A stretch of DNA of 64,000 nucleotides from NCBI GenBank assembly GCA_002368155.1, contig AP018180.1, forward strand, positions 3,970,719 through 4,034,718, read 5' to 3'. Below, in pieces: positions 26,861 through 35,599 of the stretch. Made by a program: the position numbers and the translations under genes. This DNA comes from Nostoc carneum NIES-2107 (GTDB lineage Bacteria; Cyanobacteriota; Cyanobacteriia; Cyanobacteriales; Nostocaceae). Numbering within the stretch: position 1 is the first letter of the stretch; every line of letters begins with the position of its first letter. A model generated the notes under the pieces. The model was not told the origin of the DNA and did not search any database. It worked only from the letters and a program-made list of their open reading frames with translations.

Positions 26861-29172
26861 CCAACCAAAAGCAAAGTATTTTCTATTGATTTCCTTACAT
26901 TAGGAGTAATATTAGTTGCACTATTGAGGCAATCTAATAGTAATTGATTGGCATACCAGTATTGTTGTAAGTTCTGCCATTCTTCTGGGCTAAACTGCCA
27001 AGCATGACCAATTTGGCGGGAACCGATGATTAAAGTTCGCAATTTTCTAATCCAACTTTCGCCATGAGTTTGCCACCACATCTTTAATGCTTCTCTACCT
27101 TGTTTTGGTGATGGTAGTTGGTTTTTCAATAGCTTTAGTGATGTTTGTAAAGATGGTTCATCTGCTAGTAAATGTTCTAGGTCGAGGGCTAAACTTAAAG
27201 CAAATAAGCGTTGGCTAAATATATCAGCTGTAATCGTCACACTCACTGATAATGCATGAGTCAGGGCTAAATCTAAAGCTAAATCCAGAGAAAGATTACC
27301 AGCCATTTGCGGATCTAAAGATATCGCAAAATTCTGAGTCCGGGCTAAAGGATGTTCGGGAGGCAGTGCAATGGTAAAGTAAAAAGCACGTACACTAGCA
27401 GGATGATACGCTCCCTTGACTGTAGAGGATTTCTCTATTAACCAATTAAGAAAATCTTCTAATTTCTCGTTGGCAGTTGCTAATCTATCAATTTGTTGCT
27501 TCATGAGCTGCAATAATTCATCAGCTGGTTGCAACATCTCTACAGTTAGTAAAAAGATTTCTCGCCAACGTTCTTCAGTAATTTGCCCCACAACTTCTTG
27601 TATTGTTTGAGTATTGGCATTAGCAAAAATTTCTCTGGCTGTGAAGTACTCTTGAAAAGTCAAATGAGAAAAAGAATAAATGCCTCTAGCTCTTTCTACT
27701 AATAAACCATGTTGCGCTTCAATTGCCTTTAACACGGCGGCACTCTCTAATTCTAAAGCATCGGCATCATGTATCCCTTGGGGAAGATGAGATAGATAGT
27801 CGGCAATTAGCTGATGCATTTTCTTTTCCGGCAGAAAATATTCGCCTTGAGCAAAGGTAATGGCTGCAATCCGACTCAGCAGTTTAATTTTTTGGAGTAG
27901 CGACAAATTCCGGTAAATTTGATCGCGTTTTATCCCTCTGGCTTCATCCCAGCGTACCAGCAGTAAATCCAATCCTTGTTTATAAAGTTCAGCACGCTTA
28001 GAAGGAAAATCTTCGACAAACTGAAATAATAAACAAGTGAGATTTAACAAAATTGGAGTAGAGGCTAACTCTAAAATTTGCACATTCTCTGCAAGTTCTA
28101 ATTTTTGGATAAATTTACGTGCTAATGACTGTGCTTTGGCTGGACTTTTTTTAGCCACTGCTAAAAACCATTTGTTAGCGAAAGTAGTAATTTGCGATTT
28201 CGTAAAATCCGCAATTTCTACCTCTGTAAACCCTTGAAACCTGTAATATTGGGCAGCAACGCGGCAAGTAATAACTATAATATTTTTATGATAGATTTCA
28301 ATAAACTGTCGCAGATTTTTGAGAATTATTTCGCTATCTTGTTCTGCTACTTCATCTAAAGCATCTAATAAAAGTAATACTTTTCCTTGAGATAATACTG
28401 TGATAATTTGCTGTTCCGTAATATCAAAAACTGCAAAATACTTATGAATATATTTTACTAGGCTAGGTTGCAGTAGGTCTCTGGTATCTTCTGCAAAATT
28501 TTTTAAATTTATAAATATCGGCAAACAATCAGGACGGAAGTTGCCTTGGTTACAATTTATCGCTAGTGATTGCAAAAATGTAGTTTTACCCGCACCGGGT
28601 TTTCCTAACAACATCAATTTAGAATATTGTAATACTACATCTTGCCCGCTAACCCGCTTCTGTCGGACTTGCCCTAATCCAAATCTCTCAAATTGCTCTC
28701 TATCAGGCTTTTGTAAATCATTAATATCTACCCATCTTTTACTATTAATTTCTTCTAGGATATTGACATCAACATATAACTCATTTATCCCAATCGGCCG
28801 CGCAATATCCAAAATATGCACCGTACCACACTGGGCTTGAATCCTTTCGTATTGAGCTGACCTGAGCTTTTTTACTAAACTCTCAACATCTAAGTGGGAA
28901 TTCATGTAGGTATTGAGGGGCTGTTCTGGAGGTGTTATTTCATCCTCAGTACAGTTTTGCGAGATTTCTAAGGGGTTTAAGTCCAAAACTAAGCAAATCT
29001 CGTTAAAAGCTTGGCGGTCTATGGGTTTCCCAGTAAAAAACTTCCAAATTGGCTGACGAGTTTCTAAACCAACCGTCGCTGCTAGATATTCTTGCGTCCA
29101 ACCTTTGCGTTTAAAAGCCTGTTTAGCTTTTCTGATACCTTCTTCTGATGCTTGAAGAGATCTTTTTGCCAT
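26854..29172 (-). CDS. NACHT-domain NTPase with N-terminal HTH-like domain
   Basis: This is a large signal-transducing NTPase of 772 residues. Residues 1-70 (RKAKQAFKRKGWTQEYLAATVGL ... LVLDLNP) look like an XRE-type helix-turn-helix. A linker leads to the NACHT core: P-loop LLGKPGAGKTTFLQ (about 183-196), Walker B KVLLLLDALDEVAE (about 265-278) and further GxP-type segments (ASTPILLNLTCLLFQF). The C-terminal half is helical, with no obvious LRR or WD repeats. Known family: bacterial NACHT proteins (bNACHT) include validated antiphage NLR relatives, and HTH-NACHT forms are frequent in cyanobacteria. Phage sensing is inference here. A 30-bp inverted repeat just upstream may be its own operator. 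Its stop codon comes from a tandem repeat. Confidence 0.88.
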   Translation of the reverse strand: MAKRSLQASEEGIRKAKQAFKRKGWTQEYLAATVGLETRQPIWKFFTGKPIDRQAFNEICLVLDLNPLEISQNCTEDEITPPEQPLNTYMNSHLDVESLVKKLRSAQYERIQAQCGTVHILDIARPIGINELYVDVNILEEINSKRWVDINDLQKPDREQFERFGLGQVRQKRVSGQDVVLQYSKLMLLGKPGAGKTTFLQSLAINCNQGNFRPDCLPIFINLKNFAEDTRDLLQPSLVKYIHKYFAVFDITEQQIITVLSQGKVLLLLDALDEVAEQDSEIILKNLRQFIEIYHKNIIVITCRVAAQYYRFQGFTEVEIADFTKSQITTFANKWFLAVAKKSPAKAQSLARKFIQKLELAENVQILELASTPILLNLTCLLFQFVEDFPSKRAELYKQGLDLLLVRWDEARGIKRDQIYRNLSLLQKIKLLSRIAAITFAQGEYFLPEKKMHQLIADYLSHLPQGIHDADALELESAAVLKAIEAQHGLLVERARGIYSFSHLTFQEYFTAREIFANANTQTIQEVVGQITEERWREIFLLTVEMLQPADELLQLMKQQIDRLATANEKLEDFLNWLIEKSSTVKGAYHPASVRAFYFTIALPPEHPLARTQNFAISLDPQMAGNLSLDLALDLALTHALSVSVTITADIFSQRLFALSLALDLEHLLADEPSLQTSLKLLKNQLPSPKQGREALKMWWQTHGESWIRKLRTLIIGSRQIGHAWQFSPEEWQNLQQYWYANQLLLDCLNSATNITPNVRKSIENTLLLVGG

Positions 29173-29205
29173 GCTCTCACCAAAAAAATATATAGAAATT
29201 GGCTG

Positions 29206-29235
29206 TTCGTATACAAAATATACAAGTTATACGAA
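29206..29235. promoter_or_regulatory. Inverted repeat upstream of the NACHT gene (putative autoregulatory site)
   Basis: The arms TTCGTATA (29206-29213) and TATACGAA (29228-29235) flank 14 bp that contain another TATAC. It lies 34-63 bp upstream of the start codon, where a repressor site would be expected. The N-terminal HTH of the encoded protein is a natural candidate binder. Confidence 0.5.
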
Positions 29236-29419
29236 ATCTTATACTTGAACCCCAACACAATCACTAATATAAGCTATTTATAATAGTTTTCAAGTCAGCC
29301 AATTCTACATACCCAACTAGCTTATGGCATTGCTAAACAAAATATTTCCTTGTTATGCAATGCCGAAGCTTTTATTTAATTTCCAGGTATGAGAGTTCAA
29401 TTTTTTCAGCAGTTTGTAT

Positions 29420-30613
29420 TTAAAAGAAGTTTTCTAATTCAGCTGCTGGTAATGGACGACTTAGAAGAAACCCTTGCATGGCATCACAATTAGATTGACG
29501 TAAGAAATCTAATTCGGCTTCTGTATCTACACTTTCAGCTATTACCCGGATATTTAGTTTATGAGCCATTTCAATCACGGCTTTGGTAAGGGCTGATTTC
29601 TGTGGGTTTGAGTCAATATTGTGAATAAAATATCGACCGATTTTTAAGGTATTAATAGGTAAATCTTTGAGGTTAACCAAAGAAGAAGAGCCAATACCAA
29701 AATCATCAAGACCGATTTTTACACCTAAGGAAAATAATTTACCCAGAATAGCGATCGCATTCGTGATGTCTTGCATCAGAGTGCTTTCACTCAGTTCTAT
29801 TTCCAGGTGCTGAGGTGAAACCTTCTTGCTGGCTAAAAGTTCAGATATCTTTGAGAGAAAATCTGGATCATAAAATTGACTTCCAGATACATTAACATTG
29901 ATACTCAACGGTAAAAAGTCAAGATTATATTGCCAACTCTTAATTTGCGAGCAGACGTTGGTAACTATCCATTGTTCAATTGGCAGAATTAAACCTGTAG
30001 ATTCGGCTAATTGCATAAATTCTACCGGGGGAACCAAACCTAATTCTGGACTGTCCCAATACAATAAACTTTCGGCGGCGATAATCTTCCCAGAAGCGAT
30101 ATCTACTATGGGTTGATAATATAACTCGAATTCCGCAAATTTTTCCTGTTTAACTACTTGTTGTAAATAAGTTTCTAGTAACTGCATCTTAGGTGATAAT
30201 CCCACATTTGCAGTTTGAGCCGATAACAAATGCTTTTTTAAAGCCGCTTGCTTTTCTAGGCGGTTGACTATTGCACTTAATAATTCGGCGCGGGTGAAAG
30301 GCTTGGTCAGATAGTCATCTGCGCCCATATCCATACCCTGGCGAAAATCCGCTTTTGCAGATTTAGCTGTCAAGAAAATAAAGGGAATTGTTGCCGTTAA
30401 TGGGTCTTGGCGTAATGTAGTTAATACGCCATAACCATCAACTTCTGGCATCATCATATCGCACAAAATTAAATCAGGGATTTCCGAGAAAGCTAAGTTA
30501 ATACCAATTCTGCCATTGGCTGCTGCAATGGTATCAAAATCTTCCGCATCCAGTAAATCTAAGAGATTTTCCCGTACTAGTTCTTCATCTTCAATTACTA
30601 AAATTTTAGTCAT
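29420..30613 (-). CDS. Response regulator with REC and EAL domains (c-di-GMP phosphodiesterase-like)
   Basis: This 397-residue regulator starts with a receiver domain (1-120): acidic pocket IEDEE, phospho-acceptor Asp in LILCDMMMPEVDGYG, LTAKS and the GADDYLTKP lysine. The EAL domain (about 155-395) reads ESLLYW at the signature, with Tyr where the substrate-contacting Arg usually sits. Other catalytic positions persist: VNVSGSQF, IELSEST, LDDFGIGSSSL, the lysine in LKIGRYF and IAESVDTEAEL. It could hydrolyse c-di-GMP weakly or act as a sensor. It is 81 bp downstream of the PAS-rich histidine kinase on the same strand, its probable phosphodonor. Confidence 0.92.
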   Translation of the reverse strand: MTKILVIEDEELVRENLLDLLDAEDFDTIAAANGRIGINLAFSEIPDLILCDMMMPEVDGYGVLTTLRQDPLTATIPFIFLTAKSAKADFRQGMDMGADDYLTKPFTRAELLSAIVNRLEKQAALKKHLLSAQTANVGLSPKMQLLETYLQQVVKQEKFAEFELYYQPIVDIASGKIIAAESLLYWDSPELGLVPPVEFMQLAESTGLILPIEQWIVTNVCSQIKSWQYNLDFLPLSINVNVSGSQFYDPDFLSKISELLASKKVSPQHLEIELSESTLMQDITNAIAILGKLFSLGVKIGLDDFGIGSSSLVNLKDLPINTLKIGRYFIHNIDSNPQKSALTKAVIEMAHKLNIRVIAESVDTEAELDFLRQSNCDAMQGFLLSRPLPAAELENFF

Positions 30614-30694
30614 AATTTAAATTTGTTTGTATTTGATTTGGTAATTAGTTTTCGTGAAGGTTAATTGGGTATTTATTTGTGAATAAACTTCCCT

Positions 30695-33600
30695 TTATCC
30701 TGATGTTAATAATTCATGATGCTTATTGATTGGCAGAGTAACTGTGAATGTTGTCCCAACTCCTAGTTGAGTAGTGACAAAAATTTCACCCTGATGGATA
30801 TCAACACATTTTTTCACAATTGCTAGCCCTAATCCAGTACCGACGATATTACCTACATTACTAGCTCGATGAAAAGATGCAAAGAGATGGGGTAGGTCTG
30901 CTTCGGGAATGCCTATTCCTTGGTCTTGAACTTCAAAGATTGCTCGCCTATTTTGACAAGTCAGAGTGAAATTGACATGGCGATCATCTGGAGAATATAT
31001 GATGGCATTTGTGAGTAAATTACTGAGAATATATTTCAGCAATTTCTCATCCATGTAACATTCTATAAATTCATCTGGGCTATGAAAATTAATATGGTGT
31101 TGCTGATGATCTAGTTGAACTTCTGCAACTAAATCATGGCAGTATGCAACTAAATCAAAAGATGTTGGGTGATATTCTAGTATTCCCGCTTCGGCTTTGC
31201 CAATAAACAAAATATCATTCAACATTTCTGTCATCCTGTGGACAGAAGTTTGGATACGGTGAATATGAATCAGTTGTTTTTCGTCTGTCCATTTGTGGCG
31301 GTAGTGTTCAAGTAACTCTGAAGAAGAGAGAATGGTACTCAACGGTGTGCGGAACTCATGAGAAGTCATGGTGATAAAACGAGATTTGAGTTCGTTGAGT
31401 TCTATTTCTTTCTCCAGTGCTGTGATTAACTCCTGTTCTAATTGTTTACGCTCTGTAATATCTGCCCAGTAACCAACAAGTTCCACAAAGTTACCAGCTT
31501 CATCTTGGATGGCATGGACTTGATCGTAAACCCAACGATAATTACCATCTTTGTGTAAAAAACGGTACTCATAGGTAGAATAACCTTCAGCAAAAATCTG
31601 GGATATTTTGGCAAAAACATCTGATACATCGTCTGGGTGGATGCGATTAGCCCAAAAACTAGAATCTTCGAGGAATTCTCTGGGTTCGTATCCCATCATG
31701 ACTTTGACATTTTCGCTGATAAAAGTTGCGCCAAAATCACCGGAGACTTTGCAGCTATAAATTACAGCTGGGGTTGAAGCCAGTAAGTATTGCAGTCGTT
31801 GTTGACTGAGAAGTAGTGCTGTTTCTGCTTGTTTGCGTTCAGTGATATCTGTTTGAATGCCAATGTAGTGAGTGAGCGTCCCTGCAGTATCATAAACAGG
31901 AGAAATGTTGAGCTTAGTCCACAAAAGTTTGCCATCTTGACGATAGTTACGCAGAATCACAGTGCAGTCTTCACCCGCTTGCATTGCAGCATTTAGTTGT
32001 TGTAATTGCGCTTGATTGTCATTGTTGTGGAATAAATTAAAGTTTTGCCCAATGACTTCTGTGGCACTATATCCAGTCATCCGCTCAAAGGCAGAATTAA
32101 CATAGATAATGGGCCCATTAGGTATACTGGCATCAGCAATAATAATTCCATTGCTACTGGCTGCGATCGCGCGATCGCGGAGTCGTAAACCTGCTTCTAC
32201 TAGCTGGCGTTGGGTAATATCAGTATGGTTGCAGACTATTCCCAGGACTTTGCCAGTCGCATCTTTAATAGCATCAGCGCGCAGATATACTTGTAAGGTG
32301 CGACCACTGCGCGATCGCATGGTCACTTCTTGATGCCAGGAATTGCCTTGCATCAGAGTCTGACATAATTCCTCACGGTCTTGCGGCTGTTGGAAAATCG
32401 CTGCTAACCCGCAAGGTGCTTGTAATTCCGCTTGGGTATATTCATATAAATTGAGAAATGCGGGATTAAAGTAAATAGCTTTACCTGTGATATCTACAAT
32501 AACAACGCCATCACTTGTGCTTTCTATGGCTTGGCGTAGGCTGAGTAGTGATTCCTCAACTATTTTGCGTTCGGTAATATCTGTAGAAATGCCACAAATA
32601 GCATAGATATGACCATTGTGATCTTTTAAAGGAAAAATGCTCGACAGGTAAGTATGTAAGCTATCCGCTTGGGGAACAACTTCCTCTACTTCTATAGGTA
32701 TACCATTAGTAACGACTTGGTGATTGTTGACTACAAACTGATCGGCAATCTCAGCATCCCAAATCTCATAAACACTTTTACCTACTATCTCTGCTTGTCT
32801 AAGATTAAATATTTTTTCATACTGGCTGTTGATCAGTAGATATCTATTTTGAATATCTAATACAAAAATAGCTGCTGAAGAATTATCTAAGATTGCTTGT
32901 AGCTGCTTTTGGGTTTCCCTTAATGATGCTGCTGCTTGGTGGCGCTGGGTAACGTCACGACTTATACCGCGATAACCAGCGAATTTACCTTGGGAGTTAA
33001 AAATAGGAATACCGCTAGTTTCCAGCACCACTAAATGGCCATCTTGATGCATCTGGATATTTTCCAGACATTCAAATATTGTTGGTGTGATAAAAATTGC
33101 CCCAAAACTCTCAGCCAACATTTTTCTCTGGGGTAAGGGCATAAAGTCAAGGGGGCTGTTACCCAGTACTTGCTCTGCTTCATATCCCAAAATATCGCGT
33201 ACTTGTGGGCTAACGTAGGTATAACGTGCATTTTCATCCACTTCCCAGACTAAATCGCTGCTAGTCTCTACTAAGTTGCGGAAACGTTCTTCGCTTTCTC
33301 TCAGTGCTTGGATTGCAAGTTGGCGATCGCGCAGTGCTATTTGCTGTTCGCTGATGTCGGTAACTGTCCCTACATAAGCAATAATTTCCCCTGTGGCGTT
33401 ACACTCGGTAACTGCTTGACCAAAAACCCAAATTTCGCTGCCATCTGGGCGCTGATACCGATATTCTGAACGAAAGGGCTGGTTTTGGGCTACGGATTGC
33501 AACCATTCTGCTTGCACCCGTTCTCTGTCTTCAGGATGCAGAGCCGCTATCCAGCCGTTTTCTAAGGCTTGGTTTAAGTTCATTCCCGTCATTCTGCACC

Positions 33601-35035
33601 AGTATTCGTTGACGTAGAGAACTTTTCCTGATGCATCTGTGCGATAAATACCTACAGGTGAGAGTGTGGCAATAGTTTGATAACGCTGTTCGCTCTCGCG
33701 TAATTGCTCTTCGATGGTTTGGCGCTCTAAAATTTCCGAGGTCAGCTGTTGGTTGATTTCTTCTAAAGCAATGGTGCGCTTTAATACTCGCCGTTCTAGC
33801 TCTAAGTTTGCTTGACTTAAATCTGCTTGTGTCTGTTTGAGTATGGTAATATCTTCAGCAATGCCTACAATGCGATAAATCTCTCCCAATTCATTTTTAA
33901 TTGGGAAAGTTTTGCTAGCAATCCAGCGCAATTCACCATCAGGGCGAATGATGCGATATTCTCCGTGGAAAGACTCACCTAATAACAGATTTTCTCTCGC
34001 TGCAATGATGCGATCGCGGTCTTGGGGATGGATCAAATCAAGATATTCTTGGGGGTTGTCATACAGGCGATCGCAGTTTCTGCCCCAAATTTCGGCATAA
34101 GCGGGGCTGACGTAATACATTTTTTCTTGTTTTGCATCCCGCACAAATAATACTTGCGGAATATTTTCTGTAAGTTGTTGAAATAATTCTGCTGTTTGTT
34201 TTAAAGATGCTTCATCACGTTTGCGGATGGTGATGTCTCGCTGGATGGCGGCAAAATAAATGATTGTTCCGCCTTCATCTCTAATGGGATAGATGTTAAT
34301 CTCTATCCAGTAGGGAGTACCATCTTTTTTATAGTTGAGTAAGTCTGTCTTAATTGCTGATCCAGTTTGCAGTGCTGTGCGGATTTTTGCCAGTTCCGTG
34401 CGAGAAGTTTGCTCACCCTGTAAAATCCGGGGTGTTTTGCCCACAATTTCACCCAAGCTGTAGCCGCACATCCGGGTAAAGGCTGTGTTTGCATAAACTA
34501 TCCGCGGGTCTAGTTCATCTAGTGAACCTACTTCTGTAATCACAATGGCATCGTTAGCACTAGCTATTACCGACTCTAGCAACCATAATTGTTTCTCAAT
34601 CGGATCGCATTGATCTATAGATGGCTGGGGCTGTTGTTCAAGCACTTGACAAACGTTATCTAATGTGATTGCACCGAACAAACCATCATTTTCATCTAAG
34701 ATTGGCAGTAAATCCAGTTGCGATTGGCGTAACTGAGAAAGCAGCGTTGCTAAATCGTTAACCTCAGATAGCTTGAGCTTGACTATGGGAGTCTGCATGA
34801 CCTCAGAGATTTGAGTAGTCTGCAAGTCAATTCCCGCAGCTACCAGCTTGACCAAATTTTTCTGACTAAACCCGCCCAGAATCTCTGTAGTCGAACCTAT
34901 TAAAGCACTTTTACCTTGACTAGCCATAAGAGCGATCGCATCTGATACCAATGTTTCCGGCCCAACAATCAATGGCTGAAAGTCAATCATTGACCTTAAG
35001 TCTTTTCGCCACAGTAGTTGAGGTACGAGTTGCAT
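30695..35035 (-). CDS. CBS-domain, eight-PAS sensor histidine kinase
   Basis: This is a giant cytoplasmic sensor kinase of 1446 residues without membrane helices. A CBS pair (about 18-135) comes first and could bind adenine nucleotides. Eight PAS domains follow, most with PAC motifs such as GTIIYFAAIQRDITIRKR. A coiled coil (about 400-450, ANLELERRVLKRTIALEEINQ) separates PAS 2 and 3. The HisKA domain carries the phospho-acceptor in FITMTSHEFRTPLS. The HATPase domain shows LTNAIIYSP (N box), VQDQGIGIPEADLPHLFASF and GTGLGLAIVKK. No receiver is fused, and the downstream REC-EAL gene probably fills that role. Several PAS units could hold different ligands; none has an obvious haem or flavin signature that I can assign. 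Confidence 0.93.
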   Translation of the reverse strand: MQLVPQLLWRKDLRSMIDFQPLIVGPETLVSDAIALMASQGKSALIGSTTEILGGFSQKNLVKLVAAGIDLQTTQISEVMQTPIVKLKLSEVNDLATLLSQLRQSQLDLLPILDENDGLFGAITLDNVCQVLEQQPQPSIDQCDPIEKQLWLLESVIASANDAIVITEVGSLDELDPRIVYANTAFTRMCGYSLGEIVGKTPRILQGEQTSRTELAKIRTALQTGSAIKTDLLNYKKDGTPYWIEINIYPIRDEGGTIIYFAAIQRDITIRKRDEASLKQTAELFQQLTENIPQVLFVRDAKQEKMYYVSPAYAEIWGRNCDRLYDNPQEYLDLIHPQDRDRIIAARENLLLGESFHGEYRIIRPDGELRWIASKTFPIKNELGEIYRIVGIAEDITILKQTQADLSQANLELERRVLKRTIALEEINQQLTSEILERQTIEEQLRESEQRYQTIATLSPVGIYRTDASGKVLYVNEYWCRMTGMNLNQALENGWIAALHPEDRERVQAEWLQSVAQNQPFRSEYRYQRPDGSEIWVFGQAVTECNATGEIIAYVGTVTDISEQQIALRDRQLAIQALRESEERFRNLVETSSDLVWEVDENARYTYVSPQVRDILGYEAEQVLGNSPLDFMPLPQRKMLAESFGAIFITPTIFECLENIQMHQDGHLVVLETSGIPIFNSQGKFAGYRGISRDVTQRHQAAASLRETQKQLQAILDNSSAAIFVLDIQNRYLLINSQYEKIFNLRQAEIVGKSVYEIWDAEIADQFVVNNHQVVTNGIPIEVEEVVPQADSLHTYLSSIFPLKDHNGHIYAICGISTDITERKIVEESLLSLRQAIESTSDGVVIVDITGKAIYFNPAFLNLYEYTQAELQAPCGLAAIFQQPQDREELCQTLMQGNSWHQEVTMRSRSGRTLQVYLRADAIKDATGKVLGIVCNHTDITQRQLVEAGLRLRDRAIAASSNGIIIADASIPNGPIIYVNSAFERMTGYSATEVIGQNFNLFHNNDNQAQLQQLNAAMQAGEDCTVILRNYRQDGKLLWTKLNISPVYDTAGTLTHYIGIQTDITERKQAETALLLSQQRLQYLLASTPAVIYSCKVSGDFGATFISENVKVMMGYEPREFLEDSSFWANRIHPDDVSDVFAKISQIFAEGYSTYEYRFLHKDGNYRWVYDQVHAIQDEAGNFVELVGYWADITERKQLEQELITALEKEIELNELKSRFITMTSHEFRTPLSTILSSSELLEHYRHKWTDEKQLIHIHRIQTSVHRMTEMLNDILFIGKAEAGILEYHPTSFDLVAYCHDLVAEVQLDHQQHHINFHSPDEFIECYMDEKLLKYILSNLLTNAIIYSPDDRHVNFTLTCQNRRAIFEVQDQGIGIPEADLPHLFASFHRASNVGNIVGTGLGLAIVKKCVDIHQGEIFVTTQLGVGTTFTVTLPINKHHELLTSG

Positions 35036-35599
35036 AGATATTGAGGATAACTCCGAGCAGAAAATAGTTATTGCAGGGTTGGATATTGAGATTCAGAGTT
35101 TAGCACTTAAATAAAGTAGTAGTCATGATTGAGTCTTAAAAGTCACAGTTCAAATGGAGATAACCGATTTTTGACCTCCTTGAGATTATGCCCAGCTATT
35201 GTAATATTTTCTTTCTAATAGTTAATTACCACTCGCGTATTAACACGGGAAAATTTCTGTTATATAGATACAACATTCTTAAGAATTATTAGGGATTGGG
35301 GGTTAGGTAATGGGTAATTGGTAATGGGATTTTTACCAAAAAATTAAGGTTTGAAGTTTAAAAAATCCTAAAATATCAATTTTCCAACTTTTTCTCTCAA
35401 TCCTGCGCCTTTTTTCTCTGCAGTGTTAACGATTAGCTTTTTTCCCAACACAACATCAGGGGGATAGACCGATATCAATAATATCGCCTTCCCCCTACGC
35501 ATCCACAGCATTGGGATATTTATTTAGAGAATTACCAAAAAGTCAATTATTCCCATTTTTAGATTTCACAAAAATTTTACTCCCCCTGCCCCTCTGCCC
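35036..35599. other. 564-bp spacer between glycoside hydrolase and histidine kinase genes
   Basis: It is AT-rich, with a short GGGTAATTGGTAATGGG repeat at about 35310-35330. I see no gene or RNA element. It presumably holds the kinase promoter and the 3' end of nothing else, as both flanking genes are on the same strand. Confidence 0.45.
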
